Assembly (NCBI GenBank): GCA_000023185.1
Contig: CP001622.1
Location: 4,130,501-4,194,500 of the forward strand
Direction: 5' to 3'
Length of the DNA stretch: 64,000 nucleotides
From: Rhizobium leguminosarum bv. trifolii WSM1325
Lineage (GTDB): Bacteria > Pseudomonadota > Alphaproteobacteria > Rhizobiales > Rhizobiaceae
The notes under the pieces are model-generated. The model did not search any database and was not told the origin of the DNA. It worked only from the letters and a program-made list of their open reading frames with translations. The translations under genes were made by a program, and so were the position numbers. Below, piece by piece: positions 21,876-30,223 of the stretch (position 1 is its first letter; each line of letters starts with the position of its first letter).

Positions 21876-22606
21876 TGGCTTTCCGGGCGAGCGTGCTGAC
21901 ACTTTATCCGGAAATGTTTCCGGGGCATCTGGGCTTCTCGCTGGCCGGCAAGGCGATGGAGCGGGGCAAATGGTCGCTGGACACGGTGCAGATCCGCGAC
22001 TTCGCCACCGACAGACACCGCACCGTCGACGACACCCCGGCCGGCGGCGGCGCCGGCATGGTGCTGAAGGCCGACGTTCTTGCGCGTGCGATCGACAGCG
22101 CCTCAGAAAACGATACCCGCCCGCGGCTGCTGATGAGCCCGCGCGGCCGGCCGCTGACGCAGGAGCGTGTGCGCGAGCTCGCGGCGGGTGACGGCGTCAT
22201 CATCGTCTGCGGCCGCTTCGAGGGCGTCGACCAGCGGGTGATCGAGGCGCGCGGACTGCAAGAGGTCTCGATCGGCGACTACGTCCTATCAGGCGGCGAG
22301 CCGGCGGCGCTGATCGTGCTCGATGCGATTATCCGCATCCTGCCCGGTGTCATGGGCAACGATCTTTCCGGCCTGCACGAAAGCTTCGAAGGCGGACTGC
22401 TGGAACATCCGCATTATACCCGGCCGCAGGAATGGGAAGGGCGGGAGATCCCCGCGATCCTCACCTCGGGCAACCACGGCGCCATCGAAAAATGGCGGCA
22501 TCAGGAAGCGGTGCGGCTGACGCGGGAGCGGCGGCCGGATCTGCTGGAAAAGGCTGGCGCATCGGCCCCGAAATCGGGATCGAATATCGGAAAGCGCGAT
22601 GCGTAG
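21875..22606 (+). CDS. trmD: tRNA (guanine-N1)-methyltransferase TrmD
   Basis: A 243-residue SPOUT-class methyltransferase forming m1G37 in tRNAs, which prevents +1 frameshifting. Knot-region motifs are visible: [26 protein letters not shown] and [15 protein letters not shown], plus the C-terminal [14 protein letters not shown] that binds the anticodon loop. Length is normal. It overlaps rimM by one base, so translation is coupled. It is followed by a 284-bp intergenic region holding a palindromic repeat. Confidence 0.97.
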   Translation: MAFRASVLTLYPEMFPGHLGFSLAGKAMERGKWSLDTVQIRDFATDRHRTVDDTPAGGGAGMVLKADVLARAIDSASENDTRPRLLMSPRGRPLTQERVRELAAGDGVIIVCGRFEGVDQRVIEARGLQEVSIGDYVLSGGEPAALIVLDAIIRILPGVMGNDLSGLHESFEGGLLEHPHYTRPQEWEGREIPAILTSGNHGAIEKWRHQEAVRLTRERRPDLLEKAGASAPKSGSNIGKRDA

Positions 22607-22612
22607 ATTCAA

Positions 22613-22662
22613 ATGCTACAGCGTCCTTTGTGCGTCTGAAAAGACGATCGGCGCTGTAAAGT
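22613..22662. repeat. Palindromic intergenic repeat, family P, copy 1
   Basis: An imperfect palindrome of about 46 bp, from CTACAGCG to GCGCTGTA, with internal GCGTCTGAAAAGACG. A nearly identical copy lies in inverted orientation at 27991-28040. The rest of the trmD-rplS gap (22663-22890) holds the presumed rplS leader, in which I see no clear regulatory fold. Confidence 0.8.
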
Positions 22663-22890
22663 GAGAAAAACGGCTGATTTTGCAGCCCTTTTCACAAAAA
22701 TGCCGTCCAAGGGATGACAAGCCCTGGTCTTTCGTGTATTGGCGCACGCGGAAATGGGGTTTATCCCCGTCTGCCAGCAAACAAAGAATGGCGAATCCGC
22801 TCCCGCCCTGACGGGCAAAGTCCCGAGGCCAGTTCCGAAGGATCAGTGTCGAGCGCTCTGGCTGTTTCAGAAGAACCAAAGGTTAAGACG

Positions 22891-23445
22891 ATGAACATCA
22901 TTCAGCAGCTTGAGGCCGAACAGGCCGCCAAGATCGAAGCCAAGCGCACGCTCCCCGAATTTTCCCCGGGCGACACCGTCCGCGTCAACGTGAAGGTCAC
23001 GGAAGGCACCCGTACCCGCGTTCAGGCCTATGAAGGCGTCTGCATCGCCCGCTCCGGCGGCGGCCTGCAGGAAAACTTCACGGTCCGCAAGATCTCCTAC
23101 GGCGAAGGCGTCGAGCGCGTATTCCCGATCTACTCGCCGATGATCGAGAGCGTCGACGTCGTTCGCCGCGGTAAGGTCCGTCGCGCCAAGCTCTATTACC
23201 TGCGCGACCGTCGCGGCAAGTCTGCCCGTATTGTTGAAGACACCGGCGTCCGCGCCCGCAAGCTCAACGACGCCGAGCGCGCCGCCATTGCCGAGGAAAA
23301 GGCACGCATCGAAGCTGAAAAGGTTGCAGCAGCCCAGGCGCTCGCCGCCGAGAGGGCAGCAGCAGAAGCTGCGGAAGCCAAGGCCGCTGCTGAAAAGGCC
23401 GCCGCAGAAGCAGCCGCCGCTGCAGCGGAACCGGCAGCAGAATAA
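22891..23445 (+). CDS. rplS: 50S ribosomal protein L19 with a long C-terminal extension
   Basis: A 184-residue bL19 located at the 30S-50S interface. The first 115 residues are canonical ([63 protein letters not shown]). The last 65 residues are an Ala/Glu/Lys-rich helical tail with few other residue types, absent from E. coli L19 (115 aa). Such tails are known in alphaproteobacterial ribosomal proteins; their role is not settled. The gene ends the SRP/translation block and has its own terminator. Confidence 0.97.
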   Translation: MNIIQQLEAEQAAKIEAKRTLPEFSPGDTVRVNVKVTEGTRTRVQAYEGVCIARSGGGLQENFTVRKISYGEGVERVFPIYSPMIESVDVVRRGKVRRAKLYYLRDRRGKSARIVEDTGVRARKLNDAERAAIAEEKARIEAEKVAAAQALAAERAAAEAAEAKAAAEKAAAEAAAAAAEPAAE

Positions 23446-23473
23446 GATCTGCGCCACGCAAAATTCTTTGCTT

Positions 23474-23509
23474 GGAAAGGCGGCCTTCGGGTCGCCTTTT
23501 CTATTTTTT
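23474..23509 (+). terminator. Rho-independent terminator after rplS
   Basis: Stem AAAGGCGGCC / GTCGCCTTT around TTCGG, followed by TTCTATTTTTT, 30 bp after the rplS stop. Confidence 0.85.
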
Positions 23510-23589
23510 GCGTGAGCACGCAGTGGGCGGCCTTGCCTCGGGCCTATCTTCCGTGACAGTTTTTGCCGTTCAATTTGGGGAACCGTTCA

Positions 23590-24387
23590 ATGTTGTTTCG
23601 TCGTACCGTTCTTGCGAGCTTCGCCGCCCTTGCTCTTCTACCCCTCGCCGCATCGGCGGCCGAGCTGCCCGATCTCGGCGGCAAGAGCGTCGTCGTCGTC
23701 ACCGAGAATGCCTATCCGCCGCTGCAATTCGTCGATCCGAAATCCGGCAAGGCGATCGGCTGGGAATATGATGCGATGAACGAGATCGCCAAGCGGCTGA
23801 ATTTCAAGGTCGAATACCAGAACACCAGCTGGGACGCGATGATCCAGGCAGTTTCCGACGGCCAGTACAACATCGGCATGACCGGCATCACCATCAAGGA
23901 AGACCGCAAGCAGAAGGTGGATTTCTCCGATCCCTATATGCGCTCGCAGCAGTTCATGCTGGTGCGTGGCGACGAGAAGCGCTTCACCGATGCCAAGTCC
24001 TTCGGCGAATTCAAGGACGGCCTGGTCGGCGCGCAGCCCGGCACCACGCCCTTCTACACCGCCGTTTATGAAGTGCTTGATGGCAACGAGCAGAACCCGC
24101 GTATCAAGCTCTTCGAAACCTTCGGCGCCACCGTCCAGGCCTTGAAGGCCGGCGATGTCGACGTCGTGCTGACCGACGGCACCGCCGGCAAGGGTTATGT
24201 CGATGCCTCGAACGGCGCCCTGAAGCTGATCGGCGAACCGCTCGGCACCGAAGATTTCGGCTTCATTTTCCCGAAAGGGTCCGACCTCGTCGCCCCTGTC
24301 AATGCCGCCATCGCCGCACTCAAGGCCGACGGCACGCTGGATGGGCTGAACAAGAAGTGGTTCCTCGACTACAAGATGGGCGAATGA
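23590..24387 (+). CDS. Amino-acid ABC transporter substrate-binding protein (family 3)
   Basis: A 265-residue periplasmic receptor of the polar amino acid (SBP_bac_3) type. Residues 1-22 are a signal peptide ending LAASAAE. Ligand-pocket landmarks include ENAYPPLQFVDP, GWEYDAMNEIAKRL, ITIKEDRKQKVDFSDPY and a C-terminal GLNKKWFLDYK. The start is ATG 23590, preceded by GGGGAA at a good distance; an in-frame TTG at 23563 is ignored. It is followed after 16 bp by a permease. No ATPase gene is adjacent. The exact amino acid cannot be assigned. Confidence 0.9.
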   Translation: MLFRRTVLASFAALALLPLAASAAELPDLGGKSVVVVTENAYPPLQFVDPKSGKAIGWEYDAMNEIAKRLNFKVEYQNTSWDAMIQAVSDGQYNIGMTGITIKEDRKQKVDFSDPYMRSQQFMLVRGDEKRFTDAKSFGEFKDGLVGAQPGTTPFYTAVYEVLDGNEQNPRIKLFETFGATVQALKAGDVDVVLTDGTAGKGYVDASNGALKLIGEPLGTEDFGFIFPKGSDLVAPVNAAIAALKADGTLDGLNKKWFLDYKMGE

Positions 24388-24403
24388 CGCCGAGCAGCCG
24401 CTG

Positions 24404-25216
24404 ATGGCCTTGCGACCATCGCCCGACAGACACGTCAAGGACGACTATCCCTGGTGGCTGGTCGCCCTCGTCACGATCGGCATCGTCCTTGCCGTCGTCA
24501 TCGTCGCCAACGATATATACGCCCAGGTCTTCCGCACCGTCGTCAACGGTGTCGGCGTCACCGTCTTCGTCACGCTGGTCGCCTTCGTGCTCGCCACCGT
24601 GCTCGGCCTCGGCATCTGCCTGCTCGGCATGGCCGACAGCCAGGTGCTGCGTCAGATTGCGCGATTCTACATCGAGATCATCCGCGGCATACCGATCCTC
24701 GTGCTGCTGTTCTACGTCGCCTTCGTCGGCGCGCCGGCTCTGGTCGCAGCCTATAATTTCCTGATTTCGCCGCTGGTGACATCCGGCATGGCCGAGCCCA
24801 TCCTGGTGCGCGACCTGTCGCTGATGTGGCGAGCGATCATCGCGCTGACGGTCGGTTATTCCTCCTTCATCGCCGAAATCTTCCGGGCCGGTTTCCAGTC
24901 GGTCGATCTCGGCCAGATCGAGGCGGCCAAGGCGCTTGGCCTGTCGCGCTACCGGCGCTTTCGCTCCGTCGTGTTCCCGCAGGCGATCCGGGTGATCTTC
25001 CCGCCGCTCTCCAACGATTTCGTCTCGATGGTGAAGGACAGCTCGCTCGTCTCCGTGCTCGGCGTCGCCGACATCACCCAGATGGGCAAGGTCTATGCCG
25101 CCGGCTCCTTCCGCTTCTTCGAGACCTATTCGATCGTCACCTATATCTATCTGATCCTGACGATCGGCCTGTCGCTGGCGCTCCGGCGGACGGAGAAATG
25201 GATGAAGTCGCGGTGA
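24404..25216 (+). CDS. Amino-acid ABC transporter permease (HisM/GlnP type)
   Basis: A 270-residue inner-membrane subunit with about five transmembrane helices. It has the family EIIRGIPILVLLFY segment and the EAA loop (QIEAAKALGLSRYRRFRSVVFPQA) that contacts the ATPase. It probably pairs with the upstream receptor. Only one permease is present and no ATP-binding gene follows, so the pore may be a homodimer energised by an ATPase encoded elsewhere. The next genes are unrelated small secreted proteins. Confidence 0.9.
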   Translation: MALRPSPDRHVKDDYPWWLVALVTIGIVLAVVIVANDIYAQVFRTVVNGVGVTVFVTLVAFVLATVLGLGICLLGMADSQVLRQIARFYIEIIRGIPILVLLFYVAFVGAPALVAAYNFLISPLVTSGMAEPILVRDLSLMWRAIIALTVGYSSFIAEIFRAGFQSVDLGQIEAAKALGLSRYRRFRSVVFPQAIRVIFPPLSNDFVSMVKDSSLVSVLGVADITQMGKVYAAGSFRFFETYSIVTYIYLILTIGLSLALRRTEKWMKSR

Positions 25217-25287
25217 ATGCATCAACTTTTTACTTGCATTTCCCCAAGAGCAATTTTTAGGTTGCAAAAATCTTGGAGCATTTTTGA

Positions 25288-25650
25288 ATGACAGCGCCCA
25301 TCTCCCTTTTCTTGGCGGTCTTTGTTCTTATCAGCACGATATCATTTTCGACCAAGGCTGCCGAACTACCCGTCTTCCAGGGTTACTGTGAAGAAGTATC
25401 GCAACATCCGATCAAGCCCGCCCAGCGTTTCCTTGCCTATATGCAATGCAATAATTTCGAAAATCGCTTCAAGGAGCAATTGCAGAAACATTGGTCCCTG
25501 GTCACCGACGATGACATGAAAATCTGTATGAAATACAAGGGAACCAAGAACGAAACGAAATCATATCAGCAGCTTATGGGCTGTCTGTCGCTGGCTGTCG
25601 GCGAAAAATGGTATTCGGGAAAGCTGACCTGTCGCGGAAAAACGCTATGA
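25288..25650 (+). CDS. Secreted cysteine-rich small protein A (tandem pair)
   Basis: A 120-residue unknown protein. Residues 1-24 are a signal peptide. The mature part has five cysteines spaced C-19-C-25-C-18-C-15-C, with the segment EQLQKHWSLV between the second and third. The next gene encodes a protein with almost the same cysteine spacing and a matching AEHWAIV segment, so the two are paralogues. Stop and next start overlap (ATGA), so they are co-translated. Local GC is clearly lower than in flanking genes. I recognise no family; a disulfide-stabilised periplasmic or secreted role is an inference. Confidence 0.65.
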   Translation: MTAPISLFLAVFVLISTISFSTKAAELPVFQGYCEEVSQHPIKPAQRFLAYMQCNNFENRFKEQLQKHWSLVTDDDMKICMKYKGTKNETKSYQQLMGCLSLAVGEKWYSGKLTCRGKTL

Positions 25651-26000
25651 GAATATCACTCTTGGAATTTTCGGTCGCGTCGCTACTTTTGGTACCCGTT
25701 GTTGCAACATCGAATTCTCTGCAAGCGGCAGAGTTGCCTGAATATGACGGCTCGTTCTGTGTCCGGCTAACCTCAAAGATGCTGAACGCCGATGAAAAGA
25801 ATGTCGAGACTAACAAGTGCCTTCAGGATGAAGCTGACGCAAAGAAGAAGCTCGCTGAGCACTGGGCAATCGTCTCAGAAAAATCATTTGGCTACTGCCG
25901 TACCTTAGGCCCGGGATCTTATCGATCACTCCTACGCTGCTTGGCGGGCAATGTCGGCTATAGTTGCTTTCAAGACGAACTGAGCTGTAGCTGGAATTGA
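25647..26000 (+). CDS. Secreted cysteine-rich small protein B (tandem pair)
   Basis: A 117-residue unknown protein, paralogous to the preceding gene. Residues 1-28 form a signal peptide ending LQAAE. Its mature cysteines are spaced C-19-C-25-C-13-C-15-C, with an extra cysteine eight residues after the fourth. Start ATG 25647 overlaps the stop of the first gene; an open frame from 25608 lies inside that gene and is rejected. It shares the ELP motif just after the cleavage site with its partner. Function is unknown. The low GC content suggests this pair was acquired or is under relaxed composition. Confidence 0.62.
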   Translation: MRISLLEFSVASLLLVPVVATSNSLQAAELPEYDGSFCVRLTSKMLNADEKNVETNKCLQDEADAKKKLAEHWAIVSEKSFGYCRTLGPGSYRSLLRCLAGNVGYSCFQDELSCSWN

Positions 26001-26301
26001 GCAGCGGCTTCACCCAAGGGATATTCGACCTTATAACCGCTTTTTGCTGACCCCATAGGGCTTTTGGCAGAACATTGCCCAGGCGGCGGAAAGTTGGTAT
26101 ATGCAGGCCATGGAATCCAAGTTCAGATGCATTGGGGCGCATATTTTCGTGCTGCAGGACCATTATCGCCTGCCGGCGCGGTTTTTTGCGTGTGTATCCG
26201 GTGCGCTCAACAGCCGACTTCGTTGATCGAATGACGGCCGGCGGAGCCTGATCTGCCATTTCTCGATTTTCCAAAAGCTTCAGAAAAACGGACTTAACGC
26301 C
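26001..26301. other. Intergenic region upstream of leuC
   Basis: About 300 bp between the cysteine-rich pair and leuC. I see no supported gene, no leucine-rich leader peptide with stacked Leu codons, and no clear hairpin-T-run attenuator. The leuC promoter presumably lies here. Confidence 0.4.
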
Positions 26302-27711
26302 ATGAGCGCACCGCGTACCCTCTACGACAAGATCTGGGACGATCATCTGGTCGACGAACAGCCGGACGGCACCTGTCTTCTCTACATCGACCGCCACCTG
26401 GTCCACGAAGTCACCTCGCCGCAGGCGTTCGAAGGCCTGCGCATGACCGGCCGCAAGGTTCGCGCACCGGAAAAGACGCTCGCCGTCGTCGACCATAACG
26501 TTCCGACCTCGCCCGACCGCCATCTCGGCATCAAGAACGAGGAAAGCCGCATCCAGGTGGAAGCGCTGGCCACCAACGCCGCCGAATTCGGCGTCGAATA
26601 TTATTCGGCAAGCGACAAGCGCCAGGGCATCGTCCACATCGTCGGTCCGGAACAGGGCTTCACCCTGCCCGGCATGACCATCGTCTGCGGCGACAGCCAC
26701 ACCTCGACGCATGGCGCCTTCGGGGCGCTGGCGCACGGAATCGGCACCTCCGAGGTCGAGCATGTGCTGGCGACCCAGACGCTGATCCAGAAGAAGGCCA
26801 AGAACATGCTGGTGCGGGTCGACGGCCTGCTTCCGCCGCACGTCACCGCCAAGGACATCATCCTTGCCATCATCGGCGAGATCGGCACGGCCGGCGGCAC
26901 CGGCCACGTCATCGAATTTGCCGGTGAAGCGATCCGCGCGCTGTCGATGGAAGGCCGCATGACCGTCTGCAACATGACGATCGAGGGCGGCGCCCGCGCC
27001 GGCCTGATCGCCCCGGACGAAAAGACCTTCGAATACATCAAGGGCAAGCCGCGCGCGCCGAAGGGCGAGGCGCTGGAACAGGCGATCGCCTACTGGAAGA
27101 CGCTGCAAACCGACGAGGGCGCTCATTACGACCGCGTCGTCGTCCTCGACGCCGCCAGCCTGCCGCCGATCGTTTCCTGGGGCTCCTCGCCCGAGGATGT
27201 CATCTCCGTCCAGGGCATCGTTCCGAACCCCGATGACATCCAGGACGAAACCAAGCGCACCTCCAAGTGGCGCGCGCTCGACTATATGGGCCTGAAGCCG
27301 GGCACGAAGATGACCGACATCACGCTCGACCGCGTCTTCATCGGCTCCTGCACCAACGGCCGCATCGAAGATCTGCGCGAAGTCGCCAAGGTCGTCGAAG
27401 GCAAGACGGTTGCCTCAACCGTCGACGCGATGATCGTGCCGGGCTCCGGCCTCGTCAAGGAACAGGCGGAAGCCGAAGGCCTCGACAAGATCTTCAAGGC
27501 CGCCGGTTTCGACTGGCGCGAACCGGGCTGCTCCATGTGCCTTGCGATGAACGACGACCGTCTGAAGCCGGGCGAACGCTGCGCTTCGACCTCAAACCGC
27601 AACTTCGAGGGCCGTCAGGGCTTCAAGGGCCGCACGCACCTCGTCTCGCCGGCAATGGCCGCTGCAGCCGCGATCGCCGGGCACTTCGTCGATATCCGCG
27701 AGTGGAACTGA
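26302..27711 (+). CDS. leuC: 3-isopropylmalate dehydratase large subunit
   Basis: A 469-residue LeuC of the aconitase superfamily, which isomerises 2- to 3-isopropylmalate in leucine synthesis with LeuD. The 4Fe-4S ligands are Cys350 in [11 protein letters not shown] and Cys410/Cys413 in GCSMCLAMN. Further conserved stretches are [21 protein letters not shown] and [12 protein letters not shown]. Length is normal. leuD and leuB are not beside it, as usual in rhizobia. A hairpin follows at 27736-27769. Confidence 0.97.
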   Translation: MSAPRTLYDKIWDDHLVDEQPDGTCLLYIDRHLVHEVTSPQAFEGLRMTGRKVRAPEKTLAVVDHNVPTSPDRHLGIKNEESRIQVEALATNAAEFGVEYYSASDKRQGIVHIVGPEQGFTLPGMTIVCGDSHTSTHGAFGALAHGIGTSEVEHVLATQTLIQKKAKNMLVRVDGLLPPHVTAKDIILAIIGEIGTAGGTGHVIEFAGEAIRALSMEGRMTVCNMTIEGGARAGLIAPDEKTFEYIKGKPRAPKGEALEQAIAYWKTLQTDEGAHYDRVVVLDAASLPPIVSWGSSPEDVISVQGIVPNPDDIQDETKRTSKWRALDYMGLKPGTKMTDITLDRVFIGSCTNGRIEDLREVAKVVEGKTVASTVDAMIVPGSGLVKEQAEAEGLDKIFKAAGFDWREPGCSMCLAMNDDRLKPGERCASTSNRNFEGRQGFKGRTHLVSPAMAAAAAIAGHFVDIREWN

Positions 27712-27735
27712 TCCGTCGAAACGGATGACAATCAA

Positions 27736-27769
27736 AAGCCCACCCATGCCCCTGCGCATCGGTGGGCTT
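27736..27769 (+). terminator. Hairpin after leuC, probable terminator
   Basis: Perfect 9-bp stem AAGCCCACC/GGTGGGCTT 25 bp after the stop codon. The T run behind it is weak, so confidence is moderate. The rest of 27770-27990 holds nothing I can support as a gene. Confidence 0.6.
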
Positions 27770-27990
27770 CGCATTTATGGCACCCCGTGCCTTCGGCACC
27801 TGGTGGATAATGCTCCCATGGGCTCGTCAGTGAATGACCCGCGTTCTCGATTTCACCCGTTCGGGCAATCGACATCGGAGGGTGCCTGTGGCTTCATCGA
27901 GATGGCGCTTTCAGACGCATCTCGCGCGACTTTCGACAGACACGCTTTCGGGCGTCCATTGCCGGTTTCGGCGATCATTGGCCTGGCGGC

Positions 27991-28040
27991 GCTACAGCGC
28001 GCGCGTCTTTTCAGACGCGCAAAGGACGCTGTAACACTTT
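27991..28040. repeat. Palindromic intergenic repeat, family P, copy 2
   Basis: CTACAGCG to CGCTGTAAC with internal CGTCTTTTCAGACG. Reverse-complemented, it matches the copy at 22613-22662 with only a few differences in the loop-proximal bases. Confidence 0.8.
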
Positions 28041-28132
28041 GGATTGCTGCATAATTTCATCCTTAAATCGATTCCGATTTAAGGAATTATGCAGGAGCAA
28101 AGTTCCGCGTTGTGTGATCTGGGAGAATAGCC

Positions 28133-28486
28133 ATGAGACAGAAAATGGCAGGACGCCTGCCGCAAACCATCCTGGGCCTGTTCGTATCGCTGGCATCGAT
28201 CGATGCCGCCGCGGCTGCGCCGATCCATCCGGCAGCACCGCCGATCACGATCTCTTCCAGCTTGTGGCAACAGGTCGCGCAAAACAAGGCACCGTCTCTC
28301 AATGGCTATCGTGGCTATAGCAGCGCCCGGCCCGGCTATATCAAGAGCTCGAATGGCTATTGGTATCCCTCGCGCGCCTTCGCTTCGGACGATTATACCG
28401 GTTCGATCGGGCGTCCGCAGCGCCTGAACAACGCCTGCAACTTCGGTTTTACCCCGACCAACGGCTCGTCCAAATGTAATTATTGA
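28133..28486 (+). CDS. Small secreted protein with Tyr/Gly/Ser-rich centre
   Basis: A 117-residue protein with a signal peptide (about residues 1-28, ending DAAAAAP). The mature part is rich in Tyr, Ser, Gly and Asn, including NGYRGYSSARPGY and SNGYWYPSRAF. These resemble the aromatic YxP segments of many small exported rhizobial proteins. Two cysteines occur near the C-terminus. A good ribosome-binding site GGGAGAA precedes ATG 28133. No enzymatic motif is seen and I cannot name a family; a cell-surface or periplasmic structural role is only a guess. Confidence 0.6.
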   Translation: MRQKMAGRLPQTILGLFVSLASIDAAAAAPIHPAAPPITISSSLWQQVAQNKAPSLNGYRGYSSARPGYIKSSNGYWYPSRAFASDDYTGSIGRPQRLNNACNFGFTPTNGSSKCNY

Positions 28487-28508
28487 AGCGGCAGGCCCGT
28501 CATACAAA

Positions 28509-28540
28509 GGCCGCCGCGGGTAATCTCTCCCGAGGCGGCC
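28509..28540. terminator. Bidirectional hairpin between convergent genes
   Basis: Stem GGCCGCC-G-CGGG with CCCG-A-GGCGGCC around an 8-nt loop, placed between the small secreted protein (+) and the aldo/keto reductase (-). T runs on both sides are weak. Confidence 0.6.
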
Positions 28541-28572
28541 GTTGATTGCCTTGGCAATGATTGAGACGACGA

Positions 28573-29403
28573 TCAGAAGGTCGCCGTTATCGGATCCGGT
28601 CCCATGCGGGCACCGGCGCTGTCGAGCTTGGCGATCGCGGCCATATCATCGGTATCGAGCTTGAAGTCGAACACCTGGAAATTCTCCTCGATACGCAACG
28701 GCGTCACCGATTTCGGGATGACGACGAGGCCGGTGTCGATGTGCCAGCGAATGATGACCTGAGCCGGCGTCTTCCGATGTTTTTTGGCGATCTCGCCGAT
28801 CACCGCGTTCGAGATGAACTTGCCCTGGCCGAGCGGGCTCCAGGATTCGGTGGCGATACCAAGCTTCTTGTGAGCCTCCTGCGCCACCTTCTGCTGGAAA
28901 TCGGGATGCAGCTCGATCTGGTTGATGACGGGAACGACGCCGGTCTCGCCGATGATACGCTCGAGATGTTCGGGATTGAAATTCGACACGCCGATCGAAC
29001 GGGCACGACCCTCTTCCCGGATGCGGGCGAAAGCCTTCCAGGTCTCTGTATAGAGGCCGCGATGCGGCGACGGCCAGTGAATGAGGTAGAGGTCGACGTA
29101 CTCGGAACCGAGCTTCTTCAGGCTGCCGTCGAAGGCGCGCATCGTATTGTCATAGCCTTGATCGGTATTCCTGAGTTTGGTGGTGACGAAGATGTCTTTG
29201 CGGTCGAGGCCGGAAGAGCGGATGCCTTCGCCCACACCCTCTTCGTTGTCGTAGCCGGAAGCCGTATCGATGTGACGATAACCGGCGGCGATCGCCGTGC
29301 GCACGGTGGGAGCGGCAATATCCTGCGGCGTCTGCCAGACGCCGAGGCCGACTTGCGGAATGGAATGTCCGTCATGGAAAGTGATGATAGGTTGAGCGGT
29401 CAC
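28573..29403 (-). CDS. Aldo/keto reductase (2,5-diketo-D-gluconate reductase-like)
   Basis: A 276-residue NADPH-dependent TIM-barrel reductase. Family features are VGLGVWQTP at the start, the HIDTASGYDNEEGVG segment with catalytic Asp and Tyr, TTKLRN with the catalytic Lys, and LIHWPSP with the catalytic His. IGVSNFNPEHL and IPKSVTPLRIEEN near the end bind cofactor. The subgroup (AKR5-like) reduces keto-gluconates, methylglyoxal and other carbonyls, so the physiological substrate is open. GTG 29403 has a GGAG site upstream; the longer open frame to 29478 gives a non-family N-terminus. Confidence 0.88.
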   Translation of the reverse strand: MTAQPIITFHDGHSIPQVGLGVWQTPQDIAAPTVRTAIAAGYRHIDTASGYDNEEGVGEGIRSSGLDRKDIFVTTKLRNTDQGYDNTMRAFDGSLKKLGSEYVDLYLIHWPSPHRGLYTETWKAFARIREEGRARSIGVSNFNPEHLERIIGETGVVPVINQIELHPDFQQKVAQEAHKKLGIATESWSPLGQGKFISNAVIGEIAKKHRKTPAQVIIRWHIDTGLVVIPKSVTPLRIEENFQVFDFKLDTDDMAAIAKLDSAGARMGPDPITATF

Positions 29404-29534
29404 AATATATCTCCGGGAGTTTGAAGAATTGGACGAGGCATGAATTGCGCCCGCTCTTGCGGACGTCCCTGAACGCATTTCAGCCGGAGCGTTCGGTCAC
29501 CGACAGCATATAGGCGACCGCATCCGGAAGACAA

Positions 29535-30056
29535 TCAGACGACGCGGACAATCGTTCCCTTTCGAAGGTGAGGCAGCAGGCGGCGCATGTCGCGCAGGCT
29601 TACCGCCACGCAGCCCGCCGTCGGCTCGTAGCCCGGCCTGATGAGATGGAAGAAGATCGCCGAGCCGCGATTGCGCGCACGCGAGGAGATGTTCCAGTCC
29701 ATCACCAGGCAGATATCGTAGAGCCCGTCGCTGCGCCGCATTTCCTCATGACTTGCGCAAAACGGCGCCCGGACGAGGCGGTTGTAGCTGGCACTGTCGG
29801 ACTGATCGCACCAGAGCATGTCGGGGCGGATGCGGTGGATGGAAAGCGGAGTGACGAGCCGGCCATTCCGCTCGCCGCGCCGGAAGCCTGATATCAACCT
29901 CATCGAGGCGATCGGCGTGGCGCCGTCGCCTTCGCGTTTCATCACTGTGCGGCCGGAGCGGCCGATCGCAGCGGGCACGGTGATGGCGCCGAGCCGGACG
30001 ATCGCCCGGTTCTTGCGCCCCGGCGCAGCACGCACCACCATCGTCGACGGCGTCAT
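29535..30056 (-). CDS. L,D-transpeptidase (YkuD) family protein
   Basis: A 173-residue protein with a YkuD-type catalytic region. The active-site segment FHLIRPGYEPTAGCVAV has His137 and Cys149, and the chain ends about 24 residues later. These enzymes form 3-3 crosslinks in peptidoglycan or attach outer-membrane proteins to it. The usual S/T-H-G-C is S/T-A-G-C here, a variant seen in the short YkuD family. No clear signal peptide is visible. The start is uncertain: ATG 30056 has AGAGG upstream, while 30083 and 30128 are alternatives. It is divergent from the response regulator. Confidence 0.8.
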   Translation of the reverse strand: MTPSTMVVRAAPGRKNRAIVRLGAITVPAAIGRSGRTVMKREGDGATPIASMRLISGFRRGERNGRLVTPLSIHRIRPDMLWCDQSDSASYNRLVRAPFCASHEEMRRSDGLYDICLVMDWNISSRARNRGSAIFFHLIRPGYEPTAGCVAVSLRDMRRLLPHLRKGTIVRVV

Positions 30057-30223
30057 ACCCCGCCTCTGCCTTGCTTTTTCCATTTTTCTCGCATGTCGTG
30101 CCTTGTCTGGGGCTTCGATTGAAATCATATCGAAACCGACCCGGCAACAGCCCGCTGCCCGATCCTTGCCAAACCAGGAATTTGGCGTAGGACTAGGGGA
30201 CTTAACATGAGGACGCAAACGGC

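Noticed and set aside
25810..27126. 438-codon minus-strand frame over leuC
   Set aside because: leuC has all three cluster cysteines on the + strand; the antisense protein has no recognisable domain.
27725..28054. 109-codon open frame after leuC
   Set aside because: It starts in the leuC hairpin and ends in a palindromic repeat, so it is unlikely to be a gene.
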